The notes under the pieces were generated by a model. It did no database searches. It saw only the letters and a list, made by a program, of their open reading frames with translations, and was not told the DNA's origin. A DNA stretch of 64,000 nt from Mucor racemosus. Its lineage: Eukaryota > Mucoromycota > Mucoromycetes > Mucorales > Mucoraceae. Numbering within the stretch: the first letter of the stretch is position 1; every line of letters starts with the position of its first letter. The stretch is taken from the NCBI GenBank assembly GCA_027405735.1, contig JAPEHQ010000008.1, positions 1,364,001 through 1,428,000 on the forward strand, read 5' to 3'. The translations under genes and the position numbers were made by a program. Positions 10,371-23,478 of this stretch are shown piece by piece.

Positions 10371-11480
10371 ATGTTTGATAACAAAATTGATCCTACTCCA
10401 CTCTTGAAACCTTTTGAAATAAAAGATATTGAACATATTGAAATTGTTATGCCCTTTTCAGATGAGGAGGATCACAATGATATTGAAAAGCCTTTAAGAT
10501 TTGACATTTGGAAAAGCAAATCATATAAAAAATCTGTCGTATCAATGATTGCTTTGGTTGCAATAGCAACTCTATTTATCACATTCTTGCTTCAATACAA
10601 CCTTCCTTCATTAGATTCGTAAGTAGTGGACATCATTGATGCCATGTATCAGAATAAAACTAACTTTTACCGTCTAGATATGGACAAGATGTTTTGAAAT
10701 TTCCTCGAGATTTTGATGATTTGCGTCAGATAAATCAAGTCTTTTCCATTTACGTCAATCAGCATTTTGTGCGTGTCTACGTAAATTACTTTATTGTATA
10801 CATTTAGTATGTTTTTGTTAAAACCAAACGCTTCAAACATCTAATATATTCATTTAGTTTGCAGAGTTTCTCATTTCCTGGTTCCATGTGGTTATCTATA
10901 CTTGGTGGAGCATTATTTCCGTTTTGGACGGCTCTCTTTACCGTTGCATTGGTAAAATCATCCAATGGAAACAAATGTGCATAAAAAGAAAACTAAATTA
11001 CATGTATTGTTAGTCCTCCGCAATTGGATCTTCCATTGCCTACATAATCTCTGCTAGTCTTGCCTCTGTCATTGTCAAGAAAAGAGCGAGTGAGAAGATT
11101 AATCACTGGAAATCAAAGGTAAATAACAGACAACCTTGCAAGCCAACAACCTGTGCTCATTCATTCATACATAGATCAATGATCATAAGCAAGATTTATT
11201 CAATTATTTGACCGTGTTGCGATTAGCTCCACTTCCACCTAATTGGCTAATCAATATCACTGCTCCACATCTCCATGTACCTCTTCAATCTTTCTTTTGG
11301 AGTGTCTTTATCGGTGTGATCCCACCTTCATTTATCCATATACAAGCAGGTTCTGCTTTGGATAGAATTGCTTCTTCGGAAGAGCTTCATTTAATGACAT
11401 TTGTCAACATTCTTTGTCTTGTTGGTGTAGGTGTCGCTGTCCTTCTCCCTGTATACATTAGAAGGCGCTTTAACCTATAA
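10371..11480 (+). CDS. TMEM41-type VTT/DedA-domain ER scramblase
   Basis: Exons 10371-10618, 10678-10806, 10858-10951, 11014-11118 and 11175-11480 give 293 residues (human TMEM41B 291). A cytosolic acidic N-terminus and a first TM (about 62-78) are followed by the VTT domain: IYLQSFSFPGSMWLSILGGA, then SSAIGSSIAYIISASL, a basic loop, then LRLAPLPPNWLINITAPHL with the re-entrant loop, and a final TM. The exon 2/3 junction (GTATGT donor at 10807) was chosen because it restores the YIxLQSFxxPGS block. In animals and yeast-like relatives the family scrambles phospholipids at the ER and supports autophagosome formation and lipid-droplet balance. The assignment to TMEM41 rather than VMP1 rests on length and the LQSF-PGS and PPNW motifs. 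Confidence 0.88.
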
Positions 11481-12529
11481 ATATACATATAAGCATACAT
11501 TTTATGCGGTCTTGATACCAGATCTTTTTTTTTTTTTTCAGTATTATTAAAGCATGTAAAACAATCCTTTTTCAATCCATCTATATATATATAGATTAGA
11601 CACTATTTTTATATCAAAATACAACATGTATTTTGGAAAATAAACGATATACAAATAATACTCAAATATTTATTCGACTTTTTCTTTATAATGTGAAAAA
11701 CCATGTAAACTAAATCATTATTTCTTCGTCTCAGAAAGCCTTAATCCCAAAACATTTTTACGATGCTATAGTCCATAAATCATAATGCACGGATATTATT
11801 TTTTTATAGATTTCCTGGTTTTTGAAAACATGCGAAAATAATAAAATTGGTGTAATCCTGACTTCTCGAAAATCAAGCAACTTGAGTGGGATTAGTAAAA
11901 CCAAGCAAATCTTTTACAAAAAAAGCTTTAATCAGGTTTGTTTTAGCTTGCGATTATCTCGTGTATATATTACTTCGTATCATATACGCCATTTAGGGAC
12001 TTCTTCGGGTATTGATTATACATTAGGATTTCAATACAACTAAAAAGTTACATTTGTAATATAGACGACGATATTTACTTTGAAATAGGGTTCATCTTAA
12101 TGCATTCTTACCATACTTGCGTATTGAATGGCAACAAAATAAAAAATGCGCAAATGTACTTGGTATATCTAAATTAATTGAGATGCTTTGTCATTTTGAT
12201 TATTTTTTACCATCTGCTATAGAATATAATAAATTTTTTGGATCATTATCTTTAGATTTTTACTACCAAAAAGTCGAAAATTTGAGCATTTATATCTCAG
12301 CAATATATTACAATACATGAATATTTTCTTGTGAATAAAGCAAATCCATATTTTAATCATGGAATTTAAATTTCGCAATTGATTTTAGATCAATGTGTAA
12401 TGATCTGTAATTTTGCACTAATACCAAACTGTAATATCATGCCGGAACATCATGCTGGAACCGTGGTTCCATTGATGTTTAATTGACTTGAATTTCGGTT
12501 CCTGAACTATCATTTTACTTTTGGATTTG
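11481..12529. other. AT-rich spacer, no supported gene
   Basis: Contains an AT dinucleotide run at 11580-11595 and AT-rich 3' flank. Frames at 11822-12043 and 12117-12320 show no motif and no splice partners. No gene is called. Confidence 0.5.
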
Positions 12530-13330
12530 ACATCCGGTTAAGAACGATACATCAGATTTCTCTTTGTACACATTTTTCAGGATATTTCCACGAAAAATTA
12601 GCATTTAAAAAAATCTAAATTGGGTCCGAGAAAGCTCAACGAGCTCAATGACATGAACGTCAAAAGAGCGTTGCTCAATTTAACAAATATTTTGAAATCT
12701 ACTACAAAAATGTCAAGAAACTGAAAAAAAAATAAAGATGCTTAGAATTTTTTTATACTGCAATTTGTTATAGAGTACTTTAAAACAAGTAAGTTTTATT
12801 GTTAGAAATTTTTATTATTGTTTAATTTTCCATAGAGATATGAAGGCTCAAAATTTTTAATTTTAGCAGTGAAATGCGTGTAAAAATCGGAAACATTAGC
12901 ACTATAAAATTTACTTCTTCTGCTACAGACAAGATATTTCCGGAAACACGTTTTTAAATCAAACTTTAGCATTTCAGGTATGTTGGCATATAGTTTTTTT
13001 TTTGTATTATTAAGTGGGAAAAAAAGTTGGGGAGGAATGAAAAGTTAGATCCATTTTTTAAGGAGAAAGTAGTGAATTTTACGTGTTTTTGAGACTTTTG
13101 TGGGATATAAAATAAAGTTAGGGATAGATAGCATAATGCGCTCAATTTTTATTTATTTGACAGTTTTTAAGGTACCTCTTGATGAGTGTTTAGTATAAGA
13201 TTACTTATACAAAGACACCCTCCAAATTTGAAGGTTGAAACTGCAAAAATTCAATTTTTTTGAAACTAAAATTTCGCTCTAGCAGGTATATACCTACAAA
13301 AAATACAGCAAAATCCACTTTAACTTGTAG
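12530..13330 (+). repeat. dispersed repeat family X, copy A (diverged)
   Basis: The block GGATATTTCCACGAAAAATT near 12579, the AACTCAAC/GAGCTCAATGACATGA-type core near 12636 and CAATTTAACAAATATTTTGA near 12676 match the copies at 24.5 kb (reverse), 29.6 kb and 56.9 kb. The match continues through GTGAATTTTACGTGTTTTTG (about 13072), which also occurs at 57784. The short frame shared by the other copies is cut here by a stop after KMSRN. Confidence 0.75.
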
Positions 13331-13879
13331 ATTGTTTATTTTTGCCGAGTTTATCGGAGCAAGTTAATGAAGTTCATCAATTATAGATTATAATAAAACG
13401 CAAACAATCGATGTTAACAGAGGCTTTGAGATCGAATATATTCAATTTTCGCAGCGTATTGCAAAACTCATTTGAAGCTCTAATGGTTAAAATATTGAAA
13501 TTATGCAGCGTATTCCCAAATTATTTCACAATACACTGCATATATCCAGTAATTAAAGCTAAGGAATATAAAATACGCTTCGATTCTTTAAATGTCTGCA
13601 ATTCTATTGGAAAGTGTAACTACTATGTATCAGAAGTGTACCGAAACATTTGGGCTGAATGAAAAACTGCTTTATTCATCATTGGTTTCAGTTTTAACTC
13701 TATTATGATGCTAAGAATGGATTCAAAGTTTTGGATTTTATTATTTTCATGAAAGATATTAAGAATTGAGAAGTTTGATAATGACATTACCAAAGGTAGT
13801 TATTATGATAGAAATAGTATAATTGTAGAAGTATGTTACATTGATTAATTTTTATGAGATGTTTTTCTTTTTCTTTTTT
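13331..13879. other. spacer downstream of the tetraspan gene
   Basis: AT-rich. The frame 13411-13662 (plus, 83 codons) has no recognised motif. The region also holds the 3' end of the minus-strand tetraspan gene. Confidence 0.4.
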
Positions 13880-14935
13880 TTACTTTCTTCTTTTAGAACC
13901 ACAGCATTCGCCCCAAATATCCCAGAATACAGCAAGAATATAAGCAGCAAAAGCCAAGAAACCCCAAAAGATACTGACATTATAAAAGCTACAAAATTTA
14001 CCACCATCTGTACATTTAAACTTGCTCACTTCAATAATAACACCAATACCCCATAATACAGCGAATAGTAAATCAATAGCAAGCATGATGGTTCGATTCA
14101 TTTTAGGTTTCTTTGTCATACGTCTATAACAATAGAAAAATACATGGTATAGGGAATATATGATGGAAAGGATAGCCTATGGAATCATTAGTATATATTC
14201 ACAAACAAACAAAAATCAAGCAAACTACTTACAACAGCAAACAAATAATAAAAACAAGCAGATGTGTAAAAGGGAACATCTTCACCAGAATACTATTGAT
14301 TGTATATCATTAGCAAAAACGAAAAACGAATTATAAATTCAACTTACAGGTCGAGCACCAGCAGCAAAACCTAAATGACCAATACTTGCCAATAAGATGA
14401 CAAAACGAAACCAAAAGCGCCATTTATTAGGGGTATGGTATGTCTCCCCATTCCAAGGATCTGGACCTGGTGAGGATGCATGTGTGGCATTTGGCTTTGT
14501 ATTAGAAGGCGTAGGTGAATTTGGAGGGTATCCAGCACCGCTAGCATGCAAAGTTTGGTTACCATAAGGTGTTCCAGTGTAACGATAAGCATCATTATTA
14601 GAAGGCAATGGTTGATTTCCTCCGTAAGGAGATTGAGGAGGAGGAAGAGGCATGTTTTGTGCTGTACCATATGGAGATTGATTGAGATGCGTTTGAGGAG
14701 GAGAATTATATGCATTTGGCTCGTATTGTGTCTTGTTTGACTCGCCACCACCGCCCCAAGCATTGTTGTAACCTGTAGTATTAAAGCCAGGCATGGCGCT
14801 ATTATAATTATTGCTGTTGTTGTTATATGCACCACCGTAAGCTGGCTCATCATCGTAAGCATTACCGTAACGTGGCCCGCTTATATTTTGTTGGCTATTC
14901 GACTGCCATGGATTCTGCTCAAATGGATTTGACAT
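13880..14935 (-). CDS. four-TM MARVEL-like membrane protein with NPF/Pro-rich N-tail
   Basis: Minus-strand exons 14935-14348, 14292-14233 and 14176-13880 give 314 residues. Residues 1-165 are a low-complexity Asn/Pro/Gly/Tyr-rich cytosolic tail that starts MSNPFEQNPW (an NPF endocytic motif) and repeats SPYG/TPYG. Four hydrophobic segments follow: RFVILLASIGHLGFAAG, FYYLFAVAILSIIYSLYHVF, IMLAIDLLFAVLWGIGVII and FWGFLAFAAYILAVFWDIW. A short loop with two Cys (FKCTDGGKFCSF) lies between TM3 and TM4. The protein ends with the basic tail CCGSKRRK. This layout matches MARVEL-domain proteins and recalls SCAMPs, which also carry N-terminal NPF motifs. A role in vesicle or plasma-membrane domain traffic is inferred. 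No specific orthologue is claimed. Confidence 0.75.
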
Positions 14936-15208
14936 ATTTTGTGTAACAAATATCTAATTTATGGAAAGGAAAAAGGGAAAAAGAGAGGGGGAAAATTGAA
15001 TGCAAATCTGCTTAAATGTTGAGTTCAAGAGGTCACAATCAACTATATCATCATCATCATATGGTAAGGATTTACTCCGAAGGACCTTTGAATGAAAAGG
15101 ACATACACGCCAAGTTTTAGATTGTCATGTTAAAAATGGGAAAAAAGAAATTAATTCTTTCTTTTTTTTCTTTTTTCAATACATTTTAAACAAAAATAAA
15201 CTTTCACA

Positions 15209-17404
15209 ATGGTTGCTAATGCATTTATGCTTCAAAAGAAATATCCTAATTTTCAAGTGAATGACATCAATGCTTTAATTGGCAAATTTGAGTAAGCTCT
15301 TATTTTAAACGATATTAATAAAACCTTATTTTTAATACATCTGCTGCTAGAGAATGCGATCTTGATACAGATGGCTTACTTGATCAGCGTGAAATCCAAC
15401 AAGCATGTAAGGATACTGGCTACAGTGATAACTATGATGAAATTCGAGCCAATTTGAAGCAAGTTACTACAAGTACTACTGGCAAGATTGATGTAGAAGA
15501 ATTCATTGATGTAAGTTTATTTGATAAGTTTTTCTTGTTGGGGGGTTTTATATATATATAAAGCTTGCTTTGCCTAACCGGACATTCTAAATGTACATTT
15601 CAATAGCTTGCAAATAGATTAAAGGAAGGTCGTAATAAGGGTGCTTTTGATGTTCATCAACACAAGATTCGTGTTCAAGGTGCCAATAGTGATGCTACTC
15701 ATACTATCAATGAAGATGAACGTACCGAATTCACTCGTCATATTAACGGCATTATGGAAATGGACCCCGACGTAGGCTATCGTTTACCTATTCCTACCAA
15801 CACCATGCAATTGTTTGATGAATGTAGAGATGGTCTTATTTTATGTAAATTAATCAATGATGCGGTCCCAGATACAATTGATGAGCGTGTACTCAATGTT
15901 AAAAAGAAGATGAATAATTTTCAAATGATTGAAAATAACAACATTGTTATCAATTCAGCAAAGGCTATTGGTTGTTCCGTTGTAAATATTGGCCCCCAAG
16001 ACATTATTGAAGCCAAGGAATACTTGATTTTAGGTTTAATTTGGCAAATCATCAAGAGAGGTTTGCTCAATAAGATTACTATTCAACAACATCCGGAATT
16101 ATATCGATTATTGGATGAAGATGAAACGCTAGAAGGGTTTTTAAGATTGCCACCTGATGTTATTTTATTGAGATGGTTTAATTTTCATTTGAAGGCTGCT
16201 GGTTGGGAAAGAAGGTGATTTTTTTTTTGAACATCTAATCATATATAAAGCAAAACTAATACAACTCATTCATGTAGAGTCAACAATTTCAGTAAAGATG
16301 TTTCCGATGGTGAGAATTATACCATCTTATTGAACCAAATCAAGCCTGATGAGTGTTCTCGTGCTCCTTTGCAAGAGCAAGATTTGATGAAACGTGCAGA
16401 AATGGTACTCCAAAACGCAGATGCCATTGGATGCCGCAAATATCTTACTCCTAAAGCAATGGTGAATGGCAATCCTAAGCTTAATTTGGCCTTTGTCGCC
16501 CATCTATTCAACACCCATCCTGGTCTTGAGCCTTTAACTGAAGAGGAAGCTCCTGAAGTCGAGCCTTTTGATGCCGAAGGTGAACGGGAGGCCCGTATGT
16601 TTACTCTATGGTTGAACAGTCTTAATGTGGAACCCGGTGTATACAATCTTTATGAGGATTTGAAGGATGGTGTAGTTTTATTGCAAGCTTTTGATAAGAT
16701 ACAACCAGGCCTTGTTCAATGGCGCATGGTTAGTAAAAAACAACCATTGTCTCGATTCAAACAATTAGAAAACTGCAATTATGCTGTACGTCTCGGCCAA
16801 GAAAATGGCTTCTCACTAGTAGGTATACAGGGTGCGGATATTGTAGACGAACAAAAGACTTTGACCTTGGGTCTTGTTTGGCAAATGATGCGTGAAAATA
16901 TTGTACGTACACTGCAATCATTAAATGAAGGTGGTAGACCTGTTACGGATATGGATATGGTAAAGTGGGCAAATGAAACTGCACAAAGGGGTGGAAAGCA
17001 GAGCAAGATGATTTCTTTTAGAGACCCATCTCTCCGTACTGGTGTATTCTTCTTGGATGTTCTTAATGGTATGAAACCAGGTATTGTTGATGCTTCTCAT
17101 GCCACTGCTGGTAACACAGGTAATGTCTGGATGAATAACAGCTTATAGATTTAAATACTTATTTGTGCATCTTTTGATTAGATGATGATGCTTTTAATAA
17201 TGCTCGTCTGGCTATTTCCATTGCCCGTAAGCTGGGTGCTACTATTTTCCTTGTACCAGAAGACATTGTCGAAGTTAGATCAAAGATGGTAAGTATCAGA
17301 ATTTTTTGAAGCAATTTACGAAACTGATTTGAGGTTTGTTTCCATAGAATTTGACTTTTGTGGGTAGCTTAATGGTCGTCGATCGTCAAATGAAGCGAGC
17401 CTAA
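15209..17404 (+). CDS. SAC6: fimbrin / plastin, actin-bundling protein
   Basis: Exons 15209-15291, 15351-15510, 15607-16214, 16278-17119, 17182-17288 and 17348-17404 give 618 residues (yeast Sac6 642). The N-terminus has an EF-hand (DLDTDGLLDQREI, about 32-44) and a second degenerate one (TTGKIDVEEF). Four calponin-homology domains in two actin-binding modules follow. Visible landmarks are CRDGLILCKLINDAVPDTID (CH1), DVILLRWFNFHLKAAGW (CH2), REARMFTLWLNSL with LYEDLKDGVVLLQAFDKI (CH3) and VKWANETAQ with RDPSLRTGVFFLDVLNGMKP (CH4). It ends VGSLMVVDRQMKRA. It crosslinks actin filaments in patches and at hyphal tips. The N-terminal headpiece is short but complete. Confidence 0.95.
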
Positions 17405-18841
17405 AAATAATGCAATATATAGCCAGATTTTAGTTACTTTTCACAATATATACTATATTTATCATTAATTGATATATTAATTAATTTAATAAAAAAATAA
17501 CTTACATATATGATGAAAGAATGTCCACAAAAAATGGAGTTCACACCTTGCTCAAGAGCCTTCAAAGAAGCTCTCATGTTGATGAATAGCAGCTAATGGC
17601 CATAAATAATTTTAACTGGGCTTGTTGATATTGTGAGCACGTTGCCATATCTTTTTTTTTTTTTTTTTTTTTTTGTCTCTAAAAGAGCTTTTATTGAACG
17701 AATAATGCCGAAATCTTGATACTCGCAAATTCAAGTTTTGCATTAGAGCATAATCGGACTTTAAACCAACATTTTGTGGTGCTTTCAAAATTTGCTCCAA
17801 TCTTAAAATTGCCAATTTTGGGGAAATCCGGCACCATTTTAGAATTTTTACACCAAAAATCTATTAATTAACTTGCCTTACTTGCTTGATATAATTAATA
17901 GATTTCTTAAATTTGCATTGTTTTATATTTTTTCTAGTTAATTTTTTGACATAATATGTGAATTTATTTTGAAAAAACCAAAAATATAGTTTATCCAGTA
18001 AAAGTCAAAAAACTTGGTATAACTTCTCCAATTAGCTAATTTATAATGAAAGAGAATGCTTTTGCCAACATTTTTCACCGATAATTATCTTAGTAAAAAG
18101 TTCCGATTTTGGGGTGAAAAATCGAGTTTTATACAAAATACAATTTTTTGCCTACCATCATAAGGGTCGAGAAGAGTCAAAAATGAAGTGGTAAAAAAAA
18201 CTGCAAATTTGCAACAGAACATATCTATCAGACAAGAGCAATCGTTTGGTATGCTTCTGAGCAAGAGAAAATGCATATAGCCATCAAAATGCGCCGATTG
18301 AAGTGCTAATTTATGCTTTTTCTTGGTAGAAAAGGAGTAAACCAATGCACATTTCTCTAAAAATATAAGAATAAATACAATTCTGAATGTCGGTACTGAT
18401 GATAGTTCATCGCATAATATAATTTTCACAATATGACATAATTTAAATACACTTTAAGACGAGATATAAAAGCTTTTCTAGCTAATTTTTTATGTCATCA
18501 GAAAAGAATTTTTGAATGAAATTGGTATGAAAGATTGTACCGATGTAAAATGTCATAATTAATATTCTGTATACTATTGCTCGTGATCTTTTGTAGTAAG
18601 CATTCTTTGAACTTTGAACAGACCGAAGTTTTCTGGTTAGCTTTTAAAGCAGAAAGTACATGCCAAAGTATCCAACATTTATAACAGTTAAACCGATATT
18701 AGTAGGCTTGAAGAATATCTGTAGCTTTTTAAAGACATATAGCGTCAAAATACTATTTGAACAAAATTCCTGTGGCAAAAGCCTATGCTCTTATATTTTA
18801 TTCTTGAGAATTTTACTGATATATATATATATATAGTTAAA
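17405..18841. other. spacer with possible old repeat (family Y fragment)
   Basis: Contains a T tract at about 17651-17673. A segment near 18225-18300 (TCGTTTGGTATGCTTCTGAG) resembles 38885-38960 (TCGTTTGGCATGCTTAAGAG) and, more weakly, 43990-44045. No gene is supported. The minus frame 18085-18429 has no recognised motif. Confidence 0.4.
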
Positions 18842-20293
18842 TTATTGTTGTTTGGGGTCAAGATATTCGGAGAACCAGGTAGCAAACTGGACAAAGCTTG
18901 TATCAATGCCACTTTCTTGCAAATGTTTGTTGGATAAATGTGAATTCTCAGGTCTTGAAACTACAAGACAAACACATAAAATGAGAAAAACAGTGCTTGA
19001 ATTTCCTATCTAATGAATAAAAATAAATAAAAAAATACCTGAAGCAGCTTTATCGACAGTATTTTGTGGAGTAAGATGATCGATAGGAACATCTAAAATG
19101 GTGCCAATAATTTCTAATAAAAAATGTTAATCATATGCAATTTTTAGGTGTTCAATACTTTCAACTTACCACAAACTTGGTACTTTGTGATACTCTCTTC
19201 GCCTGAAAAATGATAAATACCCTTGATATCCTTGTGATTTTCAATCTTGGCAACTAAATTTAAATGTTTTGAGAAACTGCAAACCTTGAAAATACAATAA
19301 ATTTATACCTGCCAAATCCTTGAGAACTCTACCAACGTCTTGGACTATATGATTGTATCACAGAATTTTAGTAAACTGACATCATTCCAAATAATGGTCT
19401 ATTCCTTACCATTAGTAGGGTAACGGCTTGCTACATTATCAACGGTTACTTTTTTGTCGTGGTTCTATATTATTTTTTTTTATGTAAATTAAATCATGCG
19501 ATTATTTATTTTTACATTTAAAAACCTACCAAAACTGCATCAATCAAGACATTAATTGCAGATTCTCCATTGTATTCAGTGCTACCGTATAAAATGGGTA
19601 CACGAAGAATAACGGCCTCGGGATACACACTTTTGATGGCCTCTTCCCCATCCAATTTTGTCTGACCATAGAAATTCAAGGGGTTTGGCTTATCTTCAAC
19701 TTCATAAGGAGGTGTGGTTCCATCAAATACATAATCTGTGCTCATATAAATAAGCATAATTCCATTTTCTTTACAGATTTTCCCGAGATTTCTAGGGGTT
19801 TCGACGTTTAACTATAATTGCTCATTTAAGAAAAAAAAAAGGGTCTTGGGGTCATATAATCATATACTTACGCGCAATACAGCATCTTGGTCTCGTTCAG
19901 CAACATCTGGGCGACGTTCAGCAGCGCAATGAACCAAAACTAAAGCGAGAAATTTTGGTTGCTATAAAATATTTTGGTGTAAACACAACTTACCATCAGG
20001 TTTTTGTTCTTTCAAAAAGTTCTCTACGGCTGTAGCATCTGTCAAATCCAACTAAAAGATGTGTTTTTAGTAGATAGGATTAAGCGATGACCATATTCAA
20101 TAATTTACCTTGATCAAGTCGCCCTTTGAGCGAGAAAATGCTGTACCAACAACTAAATTTTATAATTTTTGAGTATTTCTGTTTATTTTTTTGCTCAGAG
20201 CTAATTTTAGTTACCATGGAAACCCGCATTTTTGAATTGTTTGACAGTTGATCTACCTAATAGACCAGAAGCTCCAGTGATAACAGCCTTCAT
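18842..20293 (-). CDS. MAT2B/RmlD-type NADP-binding reductase-like protein
   Basis: Ten minus-strand exons: 20293-20215, 20152-20109, 20051-19994, 19939-19872, 19811-19530, 19464-19410, 19344-19309, 19253-19170, 19113-19039 and 18960-18842. They give 299 residues. The Rossmann start VITGASGLLGRS (GxxGxxG) is followed by LVHCAAERRPDVAE, the strand MLIYMSTDYVFDG and the YxxxK motif (NFYGQTK). The substrate domain reads ILRVPILYG and GIYHFSGEE. The pattern fits dTDP-4-dehydrorhamnose reductase (RmlD) relatives. Within these, CAAERRPD and YVFDGTxPPY are typical of the regulatory beta subunit of methionine adenosyltransferase (MAT2B, human 334 residues). Either a MAT regulatory role or an independent sugar-nucleotide reductase is possible; the first is favoured. 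The promoter region is shared with SEY1 (245 bp). Confidence 0.85.
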
Positions 20294-20538
20294 TTCGATA
20301 CGATATATAAAATGGGAATGACAAAAAAGAGAGATATGATATATGACATGACGCCCCTCCCCAAATTACGCTTATTCAAAAATATCTAGCCAACTATTTT
20401 TTTGCATACAGTGCACTTCAATTTGGAGAGGCTCCGTTTCTATTTCGCCCATCATCAGTTCCGTATAAATAAAATTTCCTTTTTCTTCTTTTCCTTTTTT
20501 TTTTTTCTTTCTTTTTATCTCTAAAAATATAATTTAAT

Positions 20539-23478
20539 ATGGAAACAACTATTAATCACTCTGAGGGAGATCATCAAACCACAACTCCTATGGATAGTCT
20601 ATCTTCAATTAAAACAAATTCCAGCACAATTAAAGACTGGGACCAAGACTTGGATACCATTCCTCGCCTTCAAGTTGTTGATGAACATCAAAAATTCACG
20701 TAAAGCCGTTTTTTTAATTGATTTATTATATGAAAATTAAAATCAAACCCATTTGATTTTAGTGAACAGCTTCCCGAATACATGAAAACTTGGGGTTTAG
20801 CAGATGCCGGCTTTAAATATGATGTTGTAGCCGTTTTTGGTTCTCAAAGTACCGGTAAAAGTAAGTATTTTATGCTGTGTTATGCAATCATTATGGATCA
20901 ATTAACCTTATTTTGATAATTAAGGTACTTTACTTAATAGGCTTTTTGGTACTTCATTCGTTGAAATGGATGAAAACCAACGTCAACAGACAACAAAAGG
21001 TATTTGGCTGTCTCGTGGTAGAGGCATGCATGTTCTTGTGATGGATGTTGAAGGAACAGATGGTCGTGAAAGAGGCGAAGACCAAGATTTTGAACGTAAA
21101 TCCGCCTTGTTTTCTATGGCAACCAGTGAAGTTATTATTCTTAATTTATGGGAACATCAAGTTGGTCTTTATCAAGGTGCAAACATGGGGCTTTTGAAAA
21201 CTGTATTTGAAGTTAATTTGCAATTGTTTCAAAATCAAAAGAGGTAAAAATATCAGTTATAACACACACGTGCTTTGTCATGATCATCACCAACAGTTTT
21301 ACATTTTCGTAGCAAAGAAAAGACATTATTGCTGATTGTCATTCGAGATTTTGTTGGTGCTACACCATTGGAAAATTTAGCAAAAACATTAAAAGCGGAT
21401 TTGGAAAAGATTTGGGAGAGCTTGTCAAAGGTAAATCATATCTGAATGATTTGGAATGTTCATTTTGATTAAAGAATTTTATTATAGCCTGAAGGTCTTG
21501 AAGATTGTAAAATTACTGATTATTTTGACTTCATGTTTACTGGCTTGCCTCACAAGATTTTATTACCTGAAAAATTCGATGAAGAAGTAAAGAAGCTTCG
21601 CTCAAGGTATAGTATAATCAATCTTTTTTTTTTTTTTGGGTAAAACATAACAAATTTGCCTAAATTAGATTTAATGATCCTGAGAATCCTGATTTTGTCT
21701 TCCGTCCCGAATATCATAAACGTATTCCTGCAGATGGTTATAATATGTATGCTTCCAGTATTTGGGATAAAGTGCTCACCAACAAAGATTTGGATTTACC
21801 TACTCAACAAGAATTATTGGCTCAATACAGATGTGATGAAATTTCAAATGTATAGTATTATCGCTAAATCCATATACAAACAACTCATTCATTTTAATTG
21901 TAGGCTGCTTTTGAAGTATTTAAAGAACAAATTGCTCCATTCAAATCACCCATTCTCGAAAAGAATCAAATCGTTGCTGAATTGGGTGAAAAAATGAAAC
22001 TTATGAGAGAAGAGGCAATGCAGACATTTGATAAGAGTGCTTCCCGTTACAATCAAGGTGTATACCAAAAGAAACGTTCAGAAATGCTTGCCAAGTTGAA
22101 CACTCAATTAGGCGTATACTTTGTTGGTCAATTGAACAATTTGCACAAGAAAGCTATTATTAGTTTTGATGAAAACCTTCAAAAGCAATTGAAAATACCT
22201 GGATATAACTTTGCTGAGGCTGTTTCTTCTTGTAAAAAAGAAGCTAGTGATATGTTTTTGAATGGTGCTAAAGGTAAATGGAATGACATCAATTCAATAT
22301 ATGCATATATTAACTTGTATATATCATAGCCATCATTTTGTCTGATACAGATTGGTCATTTACTCATGAAGAAGAACTTTTGAACGAAGATTTCACTGAA
22401 ATATCATCAAGAGCTCGAGTTGAAGAATTTAAAAAGATGAATAAGGCACTTGAAAAGCAAATTGAATCCGAACTTGCAGATCCTATTGCTCTTGAACTCA
22501 ATCGCCCAGAAAATGATATGTGGCACAAGATTATTGAAACTTACAAATCTGCCGTCTCTGATGGTGAAAAATTGTTGGCTAAAAAGGCCAAGAGTAAGTA
22601 AAATCTTCAAGAGAAAACTCATAATGCTAATACAATATTTCTCTTAGGTTTTGACTCTTCAGAAGAAGAGATTGCTCATTCTACTGCTGATCTCAAGAGA
22701 CAGACTTGGGTCGTCCTCCGTAAAAAAGTGGATGAAGAATTGGCCGACAATTTATTGTTATTAAAACTTCGTAACAGGTACGTCAAAAATCAAATTTTAG
22801 ATTGAAATAAGGTCGTACTAACAGTCTATTGTACTATAGCTTCGAGGAAAAGTTCCGTTATGACGACAAGGGTCTTCCCAAAGTCTGGAAGCCTGAAGAT
22901 GATATCGATTCTTATTTCAAAAAGGCTAGAGATGAGGTAATTTACACATGATTACCCTTAAATTGATTACCTGACAATATTTTATTTTGTAGACATTATC
23001 ATTGATCAAAATATTCTCCAAGGTTGATTTGAGTTTAGATGAGGATTTTGAGATTGAATCTACAGACGATTTCGATTTCAAACATTCACTCACAATTTTA
23101 GGCGAAGCTAAACAAATTGACATTACCAACAGATTTAAACGTGAATCAGATGCTTTCTATCTGGAGGCTAAACGTTCTGTAGTAGCCACAACTGCCAAGG
23201 TTCCATCTTGGGTGATTATCATGATGATTGCCCTTGGTTGGAATGAATTTATGACTATTCTCAAGAGTCCTATCTACCTTGTACTCTTTATTCTTTGTGT
23301 CAGTATTGGCTACGTTGTTTATGCCCTTAATCTTTGGGGCCCTGCAGAAAGAATCATCACTACAGTCGCAAATGAAGTTACCAAAATGGCTAAATCTCGT
23401 CTTGCAGAAACTATCAATACCACTGGTCATGGAAGTCAACGCTATGAAATGTCAGATATCAAAGACAAAAGCGATTAG
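20539..23478 (+). CDS. SEY1: Sey1/RHD3-type ER membrane-fusion GTPase
   Basis: Eleven exons: 20539-20699, 20763-20860, 20925-21243, 21313-21430, 21488-21606, 21669-21849, 21904-22273, 22330-22593, 22648-22777, 22840-22936 and 22993-23478. They give 780 residues (yeast Sey1 776). The P-loop GSQSTGKST (about 80-88) is split by an intron between K86 and S87. Switch and G3 read [12 protein letters not shown] and [15 protein letters not shown], and the G4-like segment is [11 protein letters not shown] long helical bundle follows. Two C-terminal membrane hairpin segments lie at about 692-735 ([36 protein letters not shown]), and the protein ends with an amphipathic tail. It catalyses homotypic fusion of ER tubules. 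Every junction keeps the frame and the family motifs. Confidence 0.95.
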
